Origin: Bacteroidota bacterium
GTDB lineage: Bacteria; Bacteroidota; Bacteroidia; Chitinophagales; Chitinophagaceae
Assembly (NCBI GenBank): GCA_003175935.1
Contig: PSRI01000210.1
Span: 1-43,731 of the forward strand
DNA: 43,731 nucleotides
Direction: 5' to 3'
This document shows positions 25,405-33,029 of the stretch, in pieces. The notes under the pieces are model-generated. The model did no database searches. It saw only the letters and a program-made list of their open reading frames with translations, and was not told where the DNA came from. The position numbers were made by a program, and so were the translations under genes. The first letter of the stretch is position 1, and each line of letters opens with the position of its first letter.

Positions 25405-26724
25405 TTACAGCCTAATTTTTACGAGGGTGCCAAGGCCCCAGCTAACAGGATAAGTTCGCACAGGCGTACCGCTATTAACGGGCGTAATCGAAATCCTTAG
25501 TCCCGGATTAATTCCTACGCTAATTCTTTTTCCAATATCATAAGTAAATTCAGCTCCTGAATTCACAGATAAAAAGGACTCATTCAGGCCTTCTATTTTT
25601 TCAATTGTTTCTTTTTCTTTATTTCCACCAGCACTATAGTTGACTTCCATCTTATCATTTACAATTTTATTAAAAGCAACGCCAGCAGACAGGGATAAAT
25701 TAAATCTCCCGGGAATGAGATGATATTTTACAAGTGCGGGTATGGAAAAATATTGCAGGTGTTGCTCTGCATCATTAAGTATGATACTGTCTCCATACTG
25801 CGGATTGGTTATTCCGGTTTTTTTCAATTCCGCCACTCCGTAGGAAGTCGCAAGTTTAAATTTATAAGTACCATAAGAGTCCTGATAAGCTTTAATCACT
25901 GTAGGCGCAATAGAAGTATAGGAATTGGAAATAGAGAATCCTGACTCAAATGAAATGCGGCGGTTAAGTCGAAATTCTGCATGTAGTCCAACTGTGGTTG
26001 ATATATCAGGGTTTTCTCTTTCAAGCAATTCATTTTTATTCTGATCGTGGAATTCATAAACTTCTTCAAAACGACCTGTATTATGGTCGAATGTGAAATA
26101 AGGAATTAAAGTAAAGCGGTGACCATTGGATGAAACCTTCGTCATTCCTTGTGGATGTGGCACCTGGTCTCTTTCCATTAAAAATGCCAGGCGCCAACTT
26201 TCTATTTGTATTGGCTTACCACTGACCAGGATCGAATTATCTGTGAAGTTGGTTCCATGTGTTCCTGGCTCATCCAGGTTTTCGATCTTTTGCTGTGAAA
26301 ACCTGAATGCATCCTGATCCTCGGGTATGGCCATTCCGCTCAACGAGTTTGAATGGTCTATCCCTGAGCGCGCCATTTCTTCATCGGGACTTGTTATTTT
26401 TTCGCTGCTTCCCACGCCCAGGAATAGGCCGCGGCTATTATTATTTGGTTCAAGCCTATTTGAATTTGCATTAGGGACATTCCTGCTTATAGTGTGCGAT
26501 TCCCAATTCCATTTAGTTATACTCACGATTAATAACAAGGCCAATACCATCAAAGCTCTTCGGGTGCTATTGGCAAGGATCTGATATTTTCTGCGGTATT
26601 GTCTTGCATCCTTTTCGTTGAGATAATTCTCAATGGATCGCCAGGTAGAAGGATTAGGAGCTTCTTCGTGACTCTCTAAATTGTCCCGGAATAAGTCGTC
26701 AATATGGTGGTCTATATGATTCAT
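25405..26724 (-). CDS. Membrane-anchored anti-sigma-like protein with beta-barrel C-terminus
   Basis: 439 aa. The N-terminal ~50 residues (DDLFRDNLESHEEAPNPSTWRSIENYLNEK) are acidic and cytoplasmic-looking, as in Bacteroidota anti-sigma partners. One membrane segment follows (about 54-72, ALMVLALLLIVSI), then a linker of about 130 residues, then a region rich in alternating beta strands (HRFTLIPYFTFD, RISFESGFSISN, FSIPALVKYHLIPGRFNLSLSAG, GINPGLRISI) like small outer-membrane barrels. The start overlaps the sigma gene stop by 4 bp. It probably holds the sigma factor inactive; the single inner-membrane helix plus barrel-like part is an odd combination. Confidence 0.72.
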   Translation of the reverse strand: MNHIDHHIDDLFRDNLESHEEAPNPSTWRSIENYLNEKDARQYRRKYQILANSTRRALMVLALLLIVSITKWNWESHTISRNVPNANSNRLEPNNNSRGLFLGVGSSEKITSPDEEMARSGIDHSNSLSGMAIPEDQDAFRFSQQKIENLDEPGTHGTNFTDNSILVSGKPIQIESWRLAFLMERDQVPHPQGMTKVSSNGHRFTLIPYFTFDHNTGRFEEVYEFHDQNKNELLERENPDISTTVGLHAEFRLNRRISFESGFSISNSYTSIAPTVIKAYQDSYGTYKFKLATSYGVAELKKTGITNPQYGDSIILNDAEQHLQYFSIPALVKYHLIPGRFNLSLSAGVAFNKIVNDKMEVNYSAGGNKEKETIEKIEGLNESFLSVNSGAEFTYDIGKRISVGINPGLRISITPVNSGTPVRTYPVSWGLGTLVKIRL

Positions 26725-27296
26725 GCATTAACCCGGACCATTGCGTCCGCTGCTTTAAGCTGCTGTTGCAGCATTTTACGTGCATCAAACAAATGAGATT
26801 TTGATGTGCCTTCAGAAATGTCTAATAATGTCCCAATTTCCCGGTGTTTCATTCCTTCAAAAACATAGAGGTTAAAAACCAGTCTGCACATGAGCGGTAG
26901 AGACTGAACCATAGCGATCAGTTCTTTTGTGTGCAATCCTGATGTCACGGTATCTGCCTTAATACATTCTGTAGACCACTCCTCGCAATCGAAAACCGGA
27001 TAAAGTATAGTTTTGAGTCTTAACTTCTGTAAAGCACAATTGATCATTATTTTTCGAATCCAATACTGTAAAGGGCTCTGGAATCTGTACTGGGATAAGC
27101 ATTCAAAAACCTGGATAAATCCTTCCTGAAGAATTTCTTCTGCTTCAAAAGAGTTTCTCGCATAACGCATGCAGACCCCCTTCATTTGAGGAGCATACCT
27201 ATGATACAGGAGGCTTTGCATCAGGCGGTCCCCTTTGATGCAGCCTCTTACTAAGGCTTTGGAGTCATTCAAATTCGAAACGTTTCTATTGGGCAT
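26721..27296 (-). CDS. ECF-type RNA polymerase sigma factor
   Basis: 191 aa. Region 2 is seen in LLYHRYAPQMKGVCMRYARNSFEAEEILQEGFIQVF and region 4 in LPLMCRLVFNLYVFEGMKHREIGTLLDISEGTSKSHLFDARK. There is no region 3, as expected for ECF sigma factors. The next gene starts within its stop codon (ATGA overlap) and looks like its membrane-bound inhibitor. The inducing signal and the genes controlled are unknown. Confidence 0.92.
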   Translation of the reverse strand: MPNRNVSNLNDSKALVRGCIKGDRLMQSLLYHRYAPQMKGVCMRYARNSFEAEEILQEGFIQVFECLSQYRFQSPLQYWIRKIMINCALQKLRLKTILYPVFDCEEWSTECIKADTVTSGLHTKELIAMVQSLPLMCRLVFNLYVFEGMKHREIGTLLDISEGTSKSHLFDARKMLQQQLKAADAMVRVNA

Positions 27297-27507
27297 AGGA
27301 TGCCTTTATTAGGAAGATGGTTGGGTGTTCGCAAAAAAATATTTCTACGTTTATAGCTTGACGTTAGTAAAACCTGTGCAGTTCTCTAATGAGCACCGAA
27401 AGGTTTTTATCAGAAAAGATTGGCTGGTCAGTTAAGTGGAGTCCAATCGAGTAAATAGTACTGACGTAATGTACCTGAAAGATAGGAAGAATTTAAAAGG
27501 GGGAGAA

Positions 27508-27782
27508 GTACTTAGTACTTAGTACCTAGTACTTAGTACTTAGACAGATGCAATCGATTTTTTATTGGATGATTTCGACTATTTATTTAGAATGTTACGC
27601 GTTGCGGATTTCTCGCTGCGACTCGATTCGGGATTGAATTGACAAGAGAGTACTTAGTACTTAGTACCTAGACAAATGCAGTCGATTATTTGATTGGCTG
27701 GTTTCGACTATTTATTTAGAATGTTAGGCGCTGCAAATGTCTCTCTCCGACTCGCTGCGCTCGTGGGGATCGAAATGACAAA
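27508..27782 (+). repeat. Mosaic repeat island D
   Basis: Two heptamer arrays, 27508-27542 (5 units) and 27650-27670 (3 units), each ending in GAC and each followed by the ~100-bp module; the second module ends in an intact TCGAAATGACA. The ends of the arrays are 128 bp apart. The island lies between the divergent sigma and porin genes. Nothing else is seen between 27297 and 27507. Confidence 0.85.
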
Positions 27783-27837
27783 CGAGGGCGGATAAAGATC
27801 GATCATTTGAAGAATTGAACTAACGGAACATTTTATC

Positions 27838-27889
27838 AGGTAGTTAATAATTATTGCCAATTAGAATAATTAAATATTCGTAACTACCT
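27838..27889. promoter_or_regulatory. Long inverted repeat upstream of the porin gene
   Basis: AGGTAGTTA (27838-27846) and TAACTACCT (27881-27889) are perfect inverted 9-mers 34 bp apart, and the AT-rich inner flanks (AATAATT) also pair in part. The right arm overlaps a TACCTTTC box that resembles a -7 element, about 24 bp before the porin ATG. It could be a regulator-binding site or an RNA hairpin. Confidence 0.4.
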
Positions 27890-27915
27890 TTCTTTATAAA
27901 AAAAATTAATCAGCT

Positions 27916-29295
27916 ATGAAAAAATACTTACTGTTGGTAGGGTGCTGCCTGTTTTTTTTGGTCACGAATAGTTTATTAGCCCAGGAAAATTCAAATGATT
28001 CAAAAAAAGAGTCATCTGAAATGAAGGTCAGGTTAAATGAAGATGGAAGTCATTATTTAAAATTTACTGTACTCGGACAAATTTGGTTTAGATTCAATGA
28101 GAGCAATCCCAAGACTACGGTAGAAGGAGTGCCTAAAGACCAAACATTTGATATTGGCATTCGCAGGCTGCGTTTTCAATTCTTTGGCCAGCTAACAGAT
28201 CATGCATTTTTTTATGTACACATCGGAGCTGACAATTTTAATTATGTATCAGCAAGAAAATATACTCCGTTTATTCAGGACGCTCTTGGTGAGTATAAAA
28301 TAAAAAAGAATAGCGAGGTACTCATCGTTGGAGGTGGGCTCACGATTTTAAGTGGGTTGTCAAGATTTACACAACCTCAGCTTGGGAGTATCATGTCAAT
28401 GGACATCCCAATTTTCGCATTGCCTGTGTATGATCAAACAGACCAGGCTGGCAGAAAACTTGCCGCATATTTACGTGGGCAAGTGGGTAAATTGGATTAT
28501 CGATTTATTTTAGGTCAGCCTTTCAACATAACGTCAAGCGGCAGTTCTCTACCACCATTATCCCCATCTGGAAATCCGATCACACCCAATGCTGAATTTT
28601 CACAAAAAGGAAGTCATTTACAATATGAAGGATTATTAATATGGAATTTTTTAGAAACAGAGCCGCACACCATTGCATTTATGCCCGGGGCGTATTACGG
28701 TAAGAAAAAAGTTTTCAATCTCGAAGCTGGATTCATTACTCAACAAGATGCGACCTGGTCCAGTCCGGATGGTGGCACCACAGCTGATTACCACCCTCTT
28801 AACATGTGGTCAATTGCATCATTTCTTGATATTCCTATAAATACCCAAAAGGAAACGGCAATAAATGCCTACCTGGGTTATTTCAACACAGATTACGGTC
28901 ACGGCTACCTGCGGTATAACGGACCGATGAATCCTGCAGATGGTCCACCTGCTTCGGCAACTTATTTTTCCGGAAGTTATGGTAATGCTTTACCAATGTA
29001 TGGTACGGGACATGTTATATATTCTCAATTCGGATACTTACTACCCAAAAATCTATTAGGTAAAAATGGCGGAGCGTTGATGCCTTATGTTACTATACAA
29101 GACGCGACCTATGACAGATTGGACAAACAGATGATCATGTTTGCAACAGGAATCAACTGGCTCATGAAAGGAAATACAAGCAAACTCACATTTGACTATC
29201 AAAACAGGCCAACTTATACATTATCAGGCAATGATTTAATTAGAAATTCGGAAAGGAAAGGCCAGTATCTATTGCAATATCAGTTCTTTTTTTAG
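27916..29295 (+). CDS. Outer-membrane porin (OprO/OprP-like)
   Basis: 459 aa with a signal peptide (MKKYLLLVGCCLFFLVTNSLLAQ). After a short charged stretch the sequence alternates as a barrel and has the phosphate-selective-porin-like start, LGQIWFRFNES followed by FDIGIRRLRFQFFGQLTDHAFFYVHIGADN. It ends with Phe (QYQFFF), as outer-membrane barrels do. It should form a diffusion channel. The substrate is not evident. The nearby SulP transporter suggests an anion, but this is only context. Confidence 0.8.
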   Translation: MKKYLLLVGCCLFFLVTNSLLAQENSNDSKKESSEMKVRLNEDGSHYLKFTVLGQIWFRFNESNPKTTVEGVPKDQTFDIGIRRLRFQFFGQLTDHAFFYVHIGADNFNYVSARKYTPFIQDALGEYKIKKNSEVLIVGGGLTILSGLSRFTQPQLGSIMSMDIPIFALPVYDQTDQAGRKLAAYLRGQVGKLDYRFILGQPFNITSSGSSLPPLSPSGNPITPNAEFSQKGSHLQYEGLLIWNFLETEPHTIAFMPGAYYGKKKVFNLEAGFITQQDATWSSPDGGTTADYHPLNMWSIASFLDIPINTQKETAINAYLGYFNTDYGHGYLRYNGPMNPADGPPASATYFSGSYGNALPMYGTGHVIYSQFGYLLPKNLLGKNGGALMPYVTIQDATYDRLDKQMIMFATGINWLMKGNTSKLTFDYQNRPTYTLSGNDLIRNSERKGQYLLQYQFFF

Positions 29296-29388
29296 GATGC
29301 GAAGAGTAGCTGGGATTTTGCTCGGCGGGACGACTCATTCGGGCAGGTACCATTCGGCACGAGTGTGATTTGTAGTTTTTTGAGGCAA

Positions 29389-30093
29389 TTAATAATCGGA
29401 GATCGCAATCAATTTTTTTACATCCAGGATGATGATGGTTCTTCCTTTTGTGGCAAGGATACCGGCTTCTTTAAATTCTGAGAGAATTCGAACAATATTT
29501 TCACGAGCCGTGCCCACGAGATTGGCTAAATCCTCGCGACTCATATTAATTTCCACGGGCAGGCCCGGCTGAAAATTATTTTTATACTTTTCTCTCAAAA
29601 CAACAAGTTGTAATGCCAATCTTTCACGAACAGATTTTTGGGTCTGGACAGTAAGTGAATTAATCAGTACTGCAAATTCATGACTCAAAGTTTTGAGCAA
29701 TCGTTTTCCCAACACATCAGAATGTTCCAGAACTTTTTCAAAATCTGCTTTTGGGATGAAGGCGATGGTACTTTCTTCGAGAGCTGCTGCAGAATCAGGG
29801 TACCTGCTTTCAGACAAAATCGCGTGATAGCCGATAAGCTCGCCCGAATTGGCCACATAAATAATTTGCTCGCGCCCGTTCTTGTCTTTTTTATACTTTT
29901 TTACTTTCCCTTTTCGAATAAAAAAAATTCCGTCAGGCACAGCGCCTTCTCTAAACACAACATCTCCCTTGTGATATACATGAATGGATTGGTAAGCTGT
30001 AAGCATTTCCAATTCGTCTTCAGGCAAATCTTTCAGAATAGACTGACTCTTAAAATCCCATTGATCAATGGGGAATAGGCCCTTGATACTCAT
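29389..30093 (-). CDS. Crp/Fnr-family transcription regulator
   Basis: 234 aa. A cyclic-nucleotide-binding-type beta roll (about 30-140: VYHKGDVVFREGAVPDGIFFIRKGKVK, GELIGYHAIL) is followed by the dimerisation helix and a winged helix-turn-helix (MSREDLANLVGTARENIVRILSEFKEAGIL). It lacks the cysteine cluster of oxygen-sensing FNR. It converges with the porin gene and diverges from the methyltransferase-SulP pair. A TAAATTTG -7-like box (30102-30109, minus strand) lies 8 bp from its ATG. Confidence 0.93.
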   Translation of the reverse strand: MSIKGLFPIDQWDFKSQSILKDLPEDELEMLTAYQSIHVYHKGDVVFREGAVPDGIFFIRKGKVKKYKKDKNGREQIIYVANSGELIGYHAILSESRYPDSAAALEESTIAFIPKADFEKVLEHSDVLGKRLLKTLSHEFAVLINSLTVQTQKSVRERLALQLVVLREKYKNNFQPGLPVEINMSREDLANLVGTARENIVRILSEFKEAGILATKGRTIIILDVKKLIAISDY

Positions 30094-30156
30094 GATAGCA
30101 ACAAATTTATCCTTTTAAAATTGATAAAGTTCACTTTTTGCACGTGGAAGATTCAA

Positions 30157-30186
30157 TTCGTCGAAGTAATCAGTCTGGTAATTTTG
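30157..30186 (+). promoter_or_regulatory. Putative promoter of the methyltransferase-SulP pair
   Basis: TTCG (30157-30160), 18 bp, then TAATTTTG (30179-30186). The -7 box is a full consensus match; the -33 box differs at one base from TTTG. It would give a leader of about 65 nt. Confidence 0.38.
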
Positions 30187-30257
30187 CGTAGCTCCTTCCT
30201 CCAAAATTTATGTAGTACAATTTTATAGATAGGAATAAAGGGGGGTTATTGAAATAA

Positions 30258-30869
30258 ATGCATCAAAGTTTTAGGTTCAGCATAAAAGAAAATTGTTTTG
30301 AATCGGATTTTACTTTCGACCAACAATATCCCCTCCAGCTTCAATTACTTTCAAAAAGACATTGGACTCCCCTTGCAGTGTGCAAAAAAGTGGCTGAATA
30401 CCTGGCATTCAAACCCGGATCGAAGATTTTAGATATTGGCAGTGGCCCGGGAAAATTTTGTCTCGCAGCTTCACATTTTAAGCCATATTCATTTTTTTCG
30501 GGCATCGAGCAACGTGAAGAGCTCGTATCCCAATCAAACCAGTTGAAAAACAAATTAAGAAACACCCGGGTTGAATTTCTTCATGGAAATTTTACCCAGG
30601 TAAATTTCAAATCGTTTGACGGCTTTTATTTCTACAACTCCTTCTACGAAAATATTGTCAGCCGTGATCATATAGATGAATCGATTGATTATAGTATTGA
30701 GCTTTATGAATACTATTGCCGTCAGCTATACAGCAAACTGGATGAAATGCCTGTGGATACCAGATTGGCAACTTATCACAGTCTTGAAGATGAAATCCCT
30801 CCTGCTTATACCTTGGTAAAATCATCGGAAGATTTGTTGCTTAAATTTTGGAGGAAGGCCTATGATTAA
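30258..30869 (+). CDS. SAM-dependent methyltransferase, class I
   Basis: 203 aa. The SAM-binding motif KILDIGSGPGKFCLAA (about 54-69) and an acidic residue two strands later (FSGIEQREELV) mark a class I fold. The remaining sequence (FYFYNSFYEN, LATYHSLEDEIPPAYTLVKS) does not identify the substrate. The gene overlaps the following SulP gene by 8 bp, so expression of the two is coupled. Confidence 0.85.
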   Translation: MHQSFRFSIKENCFESDFTFDQQYPLQLQLLSKRHWTPLAVCKKVAEYLAFKPGSKILDIGSGPGKFCLAASHFKPYSFFSGIEQREELVSQSNQLKNKLRNTRVEFLHGNFTQVNFKSFDGFYFYNSFYENIVSRDHIDESIDYSIELYEYYCRQLYSKLDEMPVDTRLATYHSLEDEIPPAYTLVKSSEDLLLKFWRKAYD

Positions 30870-32517
30870 GCTAAACCCGGCCTTCAGACCCAAATTGTGG
30901 GATACCCTGCAGAACTACAATCGTCAGCAATTTTACAAAGACATTTTCGCGGGTCTGATAGTTGGAATCGTTGCTTTACCGCTTGCCATTGCATTTGGAA
31001 TCGCTTCTGGAGTTCCTCCTGAAAAAGGTTTAATTACTGCTGTTATTGGCGGATTGATTGTATCGGCACTTGGTGGAAGCCGTGTACAAATCGGTGGACC
31101 AACTGGTGCATTTATAGTCATTGTATATGGCATCATCCAGCACTATGGCATTGGTGGTTTATGGATTTCCACTCTCATTGCAGGCGTTCTATTAATTGCC
31201 ATGGGAATTGCACGATTTGGAAATGCAATTAAATTTATTCCGCACTCACTCATCATTGGCTTTACAAGCGGAATTGCACTAATAATATTTTCCTCGCAGA
31301 TCAAGGATTTCCTGGGTCTTAAAATGGGTGCTGTTCCTGCAGACTTTATTGAAAAATGGGATGCTTTTGCAATACATTTTCGCACTGTGAATCCTTACGC
31401 ATTGTTGGTTTCGGCATCAACAACGATCATACTGTTAATTTGGCCAAAGTTTTCATACAAAATTCCAGGCTCACTTGTAGCTATATTGTTAACGACATTT
31501 GTTGTTCATATTATAAAGCTTCCGGTTGAAACAATTGGAAGCAGATTTGGATCTGTTACTTCTGCACTTCCCGCTCCTGCTTTTCCTCATATTGATTTTT
31601 CAACGATCAGAAATTTATTTCAGCCTGCAATAACAATTGCACTGCTTGCCGGAATTGAATCACTTCTATCCGCCGTTGTTGCAGATGGAATGATCGGTGG
31701 TAATCACCGATCAAATGCGGAATTGATCGCTCAGGGAATTGCAAATATTTCATCAACTGTTTTCGGAGGCATTCCCGTTACGGGTGCAATTGCCAGAACT
31801 GCGACTAATGTTAAAAATGGCGGGCGAACACCAATCGCAGGAATCATTCATGCACTAACGCTATTAATCATAATGCTCGCCGCTGGAAAATGGGCTGTTT
31901 TAATTCCACTGCCAACTCTTGCCGGCATTCTTGTAGTGGTTGCCTTTCATATGAGCGAGTGGCAGAGTTTTATTTCTATTCTGAAAGGTCCGAAGAGTGA
32001 TGCGGCAGTATTAGTGACAGTATTCCTGCTGACTGTTCTCATCGATCTTACAGTGGCGATTGAAGTGGGCATGGTACTGGCTGCATTCTTATTTATCAGA
32101 AAGATGATTCGTTCGACTGATGTTACTTCAATGGACCGCGAATCCACATCAGAAAATATTGAACAATATTCCGTTCCTCAACATGTAGAAGTATTTGAGA
32201 TTAATGGTCCTCTTTTTTTTGGAGCAGCTTACAAATTCAAAGATGCAATCAGGGAAGTAGAAAAAACGCCAAGGGTATTAATTATAAGAATGAGAAAGGT
32301 TCCCATAATTGATGTTACAGGAATCAGAACACTTCAGGAGGTATACAAAGAATTCAGGAAAAAGGGCACACGCATCATTTTATCTGAAGTAGAAAGCAGA
32401 CAGGTATTAGATGAACTGAGAGATTCAAGGTTACAATTTGCAATTGGCAAGTCCAATATCACACAAACATTTCCGCTGGCGATACAAAGAGCTGAGCAAA
32501 TATTAAAAGACTCGTAG
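30862..32517 (+). CDS. SulP-family anion transporter with STAS domain
   Basis: 551 aa. The membrane part (about 25-410) has the SulP signature near its start: IFAGLIVGIVALPLAIAFGIASGVPPEKGL, then GPTGAFIVIVYG. The C-terminal STAS domain (about 435-540) shows VFEINGPLFFGAAYKF and PIIDVTGIRTLQEV. These proteins carry sulfate, bicarbonate or related anions across the inner membrane. The substrate cannot be assigned from sequence. It starts 8 bp inside the methyltransferase gene. Confidence 0.94.
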   Translation: MIKLNPAFRPKLWDTLQNYNRQQFYKDIFAGLIVGIVALPLAIAFGIASGVPPEKGLITAVIGGLIVSALGGSRVQIGGPTGAFIVIVYGIIQHYGIGGLWISTLIAGVLLIAMGIARFGNAIKFIPHSLIIGFTSGIALIIFSSQIKDFLGLKMGAVPADFIEKWDAFAIHFRTVNPYALLVSASTTIILLIWPKFSYKIPGSLVAILLTTFVVHIIKLPVETIGSRFGSVTSALPAPAFPHIDFSTIRNLFQPAITIALLAGIESLLSAVVADGMIGGNHRSNAELIAQGIANISSTVFGGIPVTGAIARTATNVKNGGRTPIAGIIHALTLLIIMLAAGKWAVLIPLPTLAGILVVVAFHMSEWQSFISILKGPKSDAAVLVTVFLLTVLIDLTVAIEVGMVLAAFLFIRKMIRSTDVTSMDRESTSENIEQYSVPQHVEVFEINGPLFFGAAYKFKDAIREVEKTPRVLIIRMRKVPIIDVTGIRTLQEVYKEFRKKGTRIILSEVESRQVLDELRDSRLQFAIGKSNITQTFPLAIQRAEQILKDS

Positions 32518-32561
32518 AGTAGCATTTGCATTATCTCGAACTAAATTCAATTGATTGAATC

Positions 32562-32858
32562 ATGACAGAATACACATCCAGACAAAAAGAAAATAACAAT
32601 CAAAAAGCTCCGGTACCATTTAACGGTAAGGAGTTGGAGAAAATGATTGAACGAGGGTTTACGCATGTGCAGGTAAGTGCATATACCCGGGACAAATCGC
32701 TGGATTATGTTGATCCACATTATATTATTCTTACGCCTTTAAAACTTGCAAAAGGAAATCAAACCGGATTAGATATTTATGAATCCATTCACAGCGAATT
32801 ATTATTAAACTGGGCGAATGCCGAAGAAGGAATTAAAGTGTGGGTTGTTTATCTCTAA
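32562..32858 (+). CDS. Small conserved-looking hypothetical protein
   Basis: 98 aa, not recognised. It has a charged, probably disordered first 20 residues, then a mixed alpha/beta segment with KELEKMIERGFTHVQVSAYT, DPHYIILTPLK and a final LNWANAEEGIKVWVVYL. There is no signal or membrane segment. It is 44 bp after the SulP gene on the same strand, and a heptamer array begins at the base after its stop codon. Codon use resembles its neighbours, so it is probably real. Confidence 0.65.
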   Translation: MTEYTSRQKENNNQKAPVPFNGKELEKMIERGFTHVQVSAYTRDKSLDYVDPHYIILTPLKLAKGNQTGLDIYESIHSELLLNWANAEEGIKVWVVYL

Positions 32859-32896
32859 GTATATAGTATAGAGTACTTAGTATAGAGTACTTAGAC
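32859..32896 (+). repeat. Heptamer array E (diverged)
   Basis: Five 7-bp units, GTATATA, GTATAGA, GTACTTA, GTATAGA and GTACTTA, then GAC. It starts directly after a TAA stop codon. No hairpin block or module is attached, so this is a bare array. Confidence 0.8.
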
Positions 32897-33029
32897 TAAT
32901 CCAAATAAATTCCTGGCCCAATCCCTGGATGGGAGTAAATTGCTGTAATAATTTTTGAAAAAACTTTGCTGGATTAAACAGTCTTCCCGGGAAAAATAAG
33001 GATGAGAATGTAAAAGCCAATCAATTATT

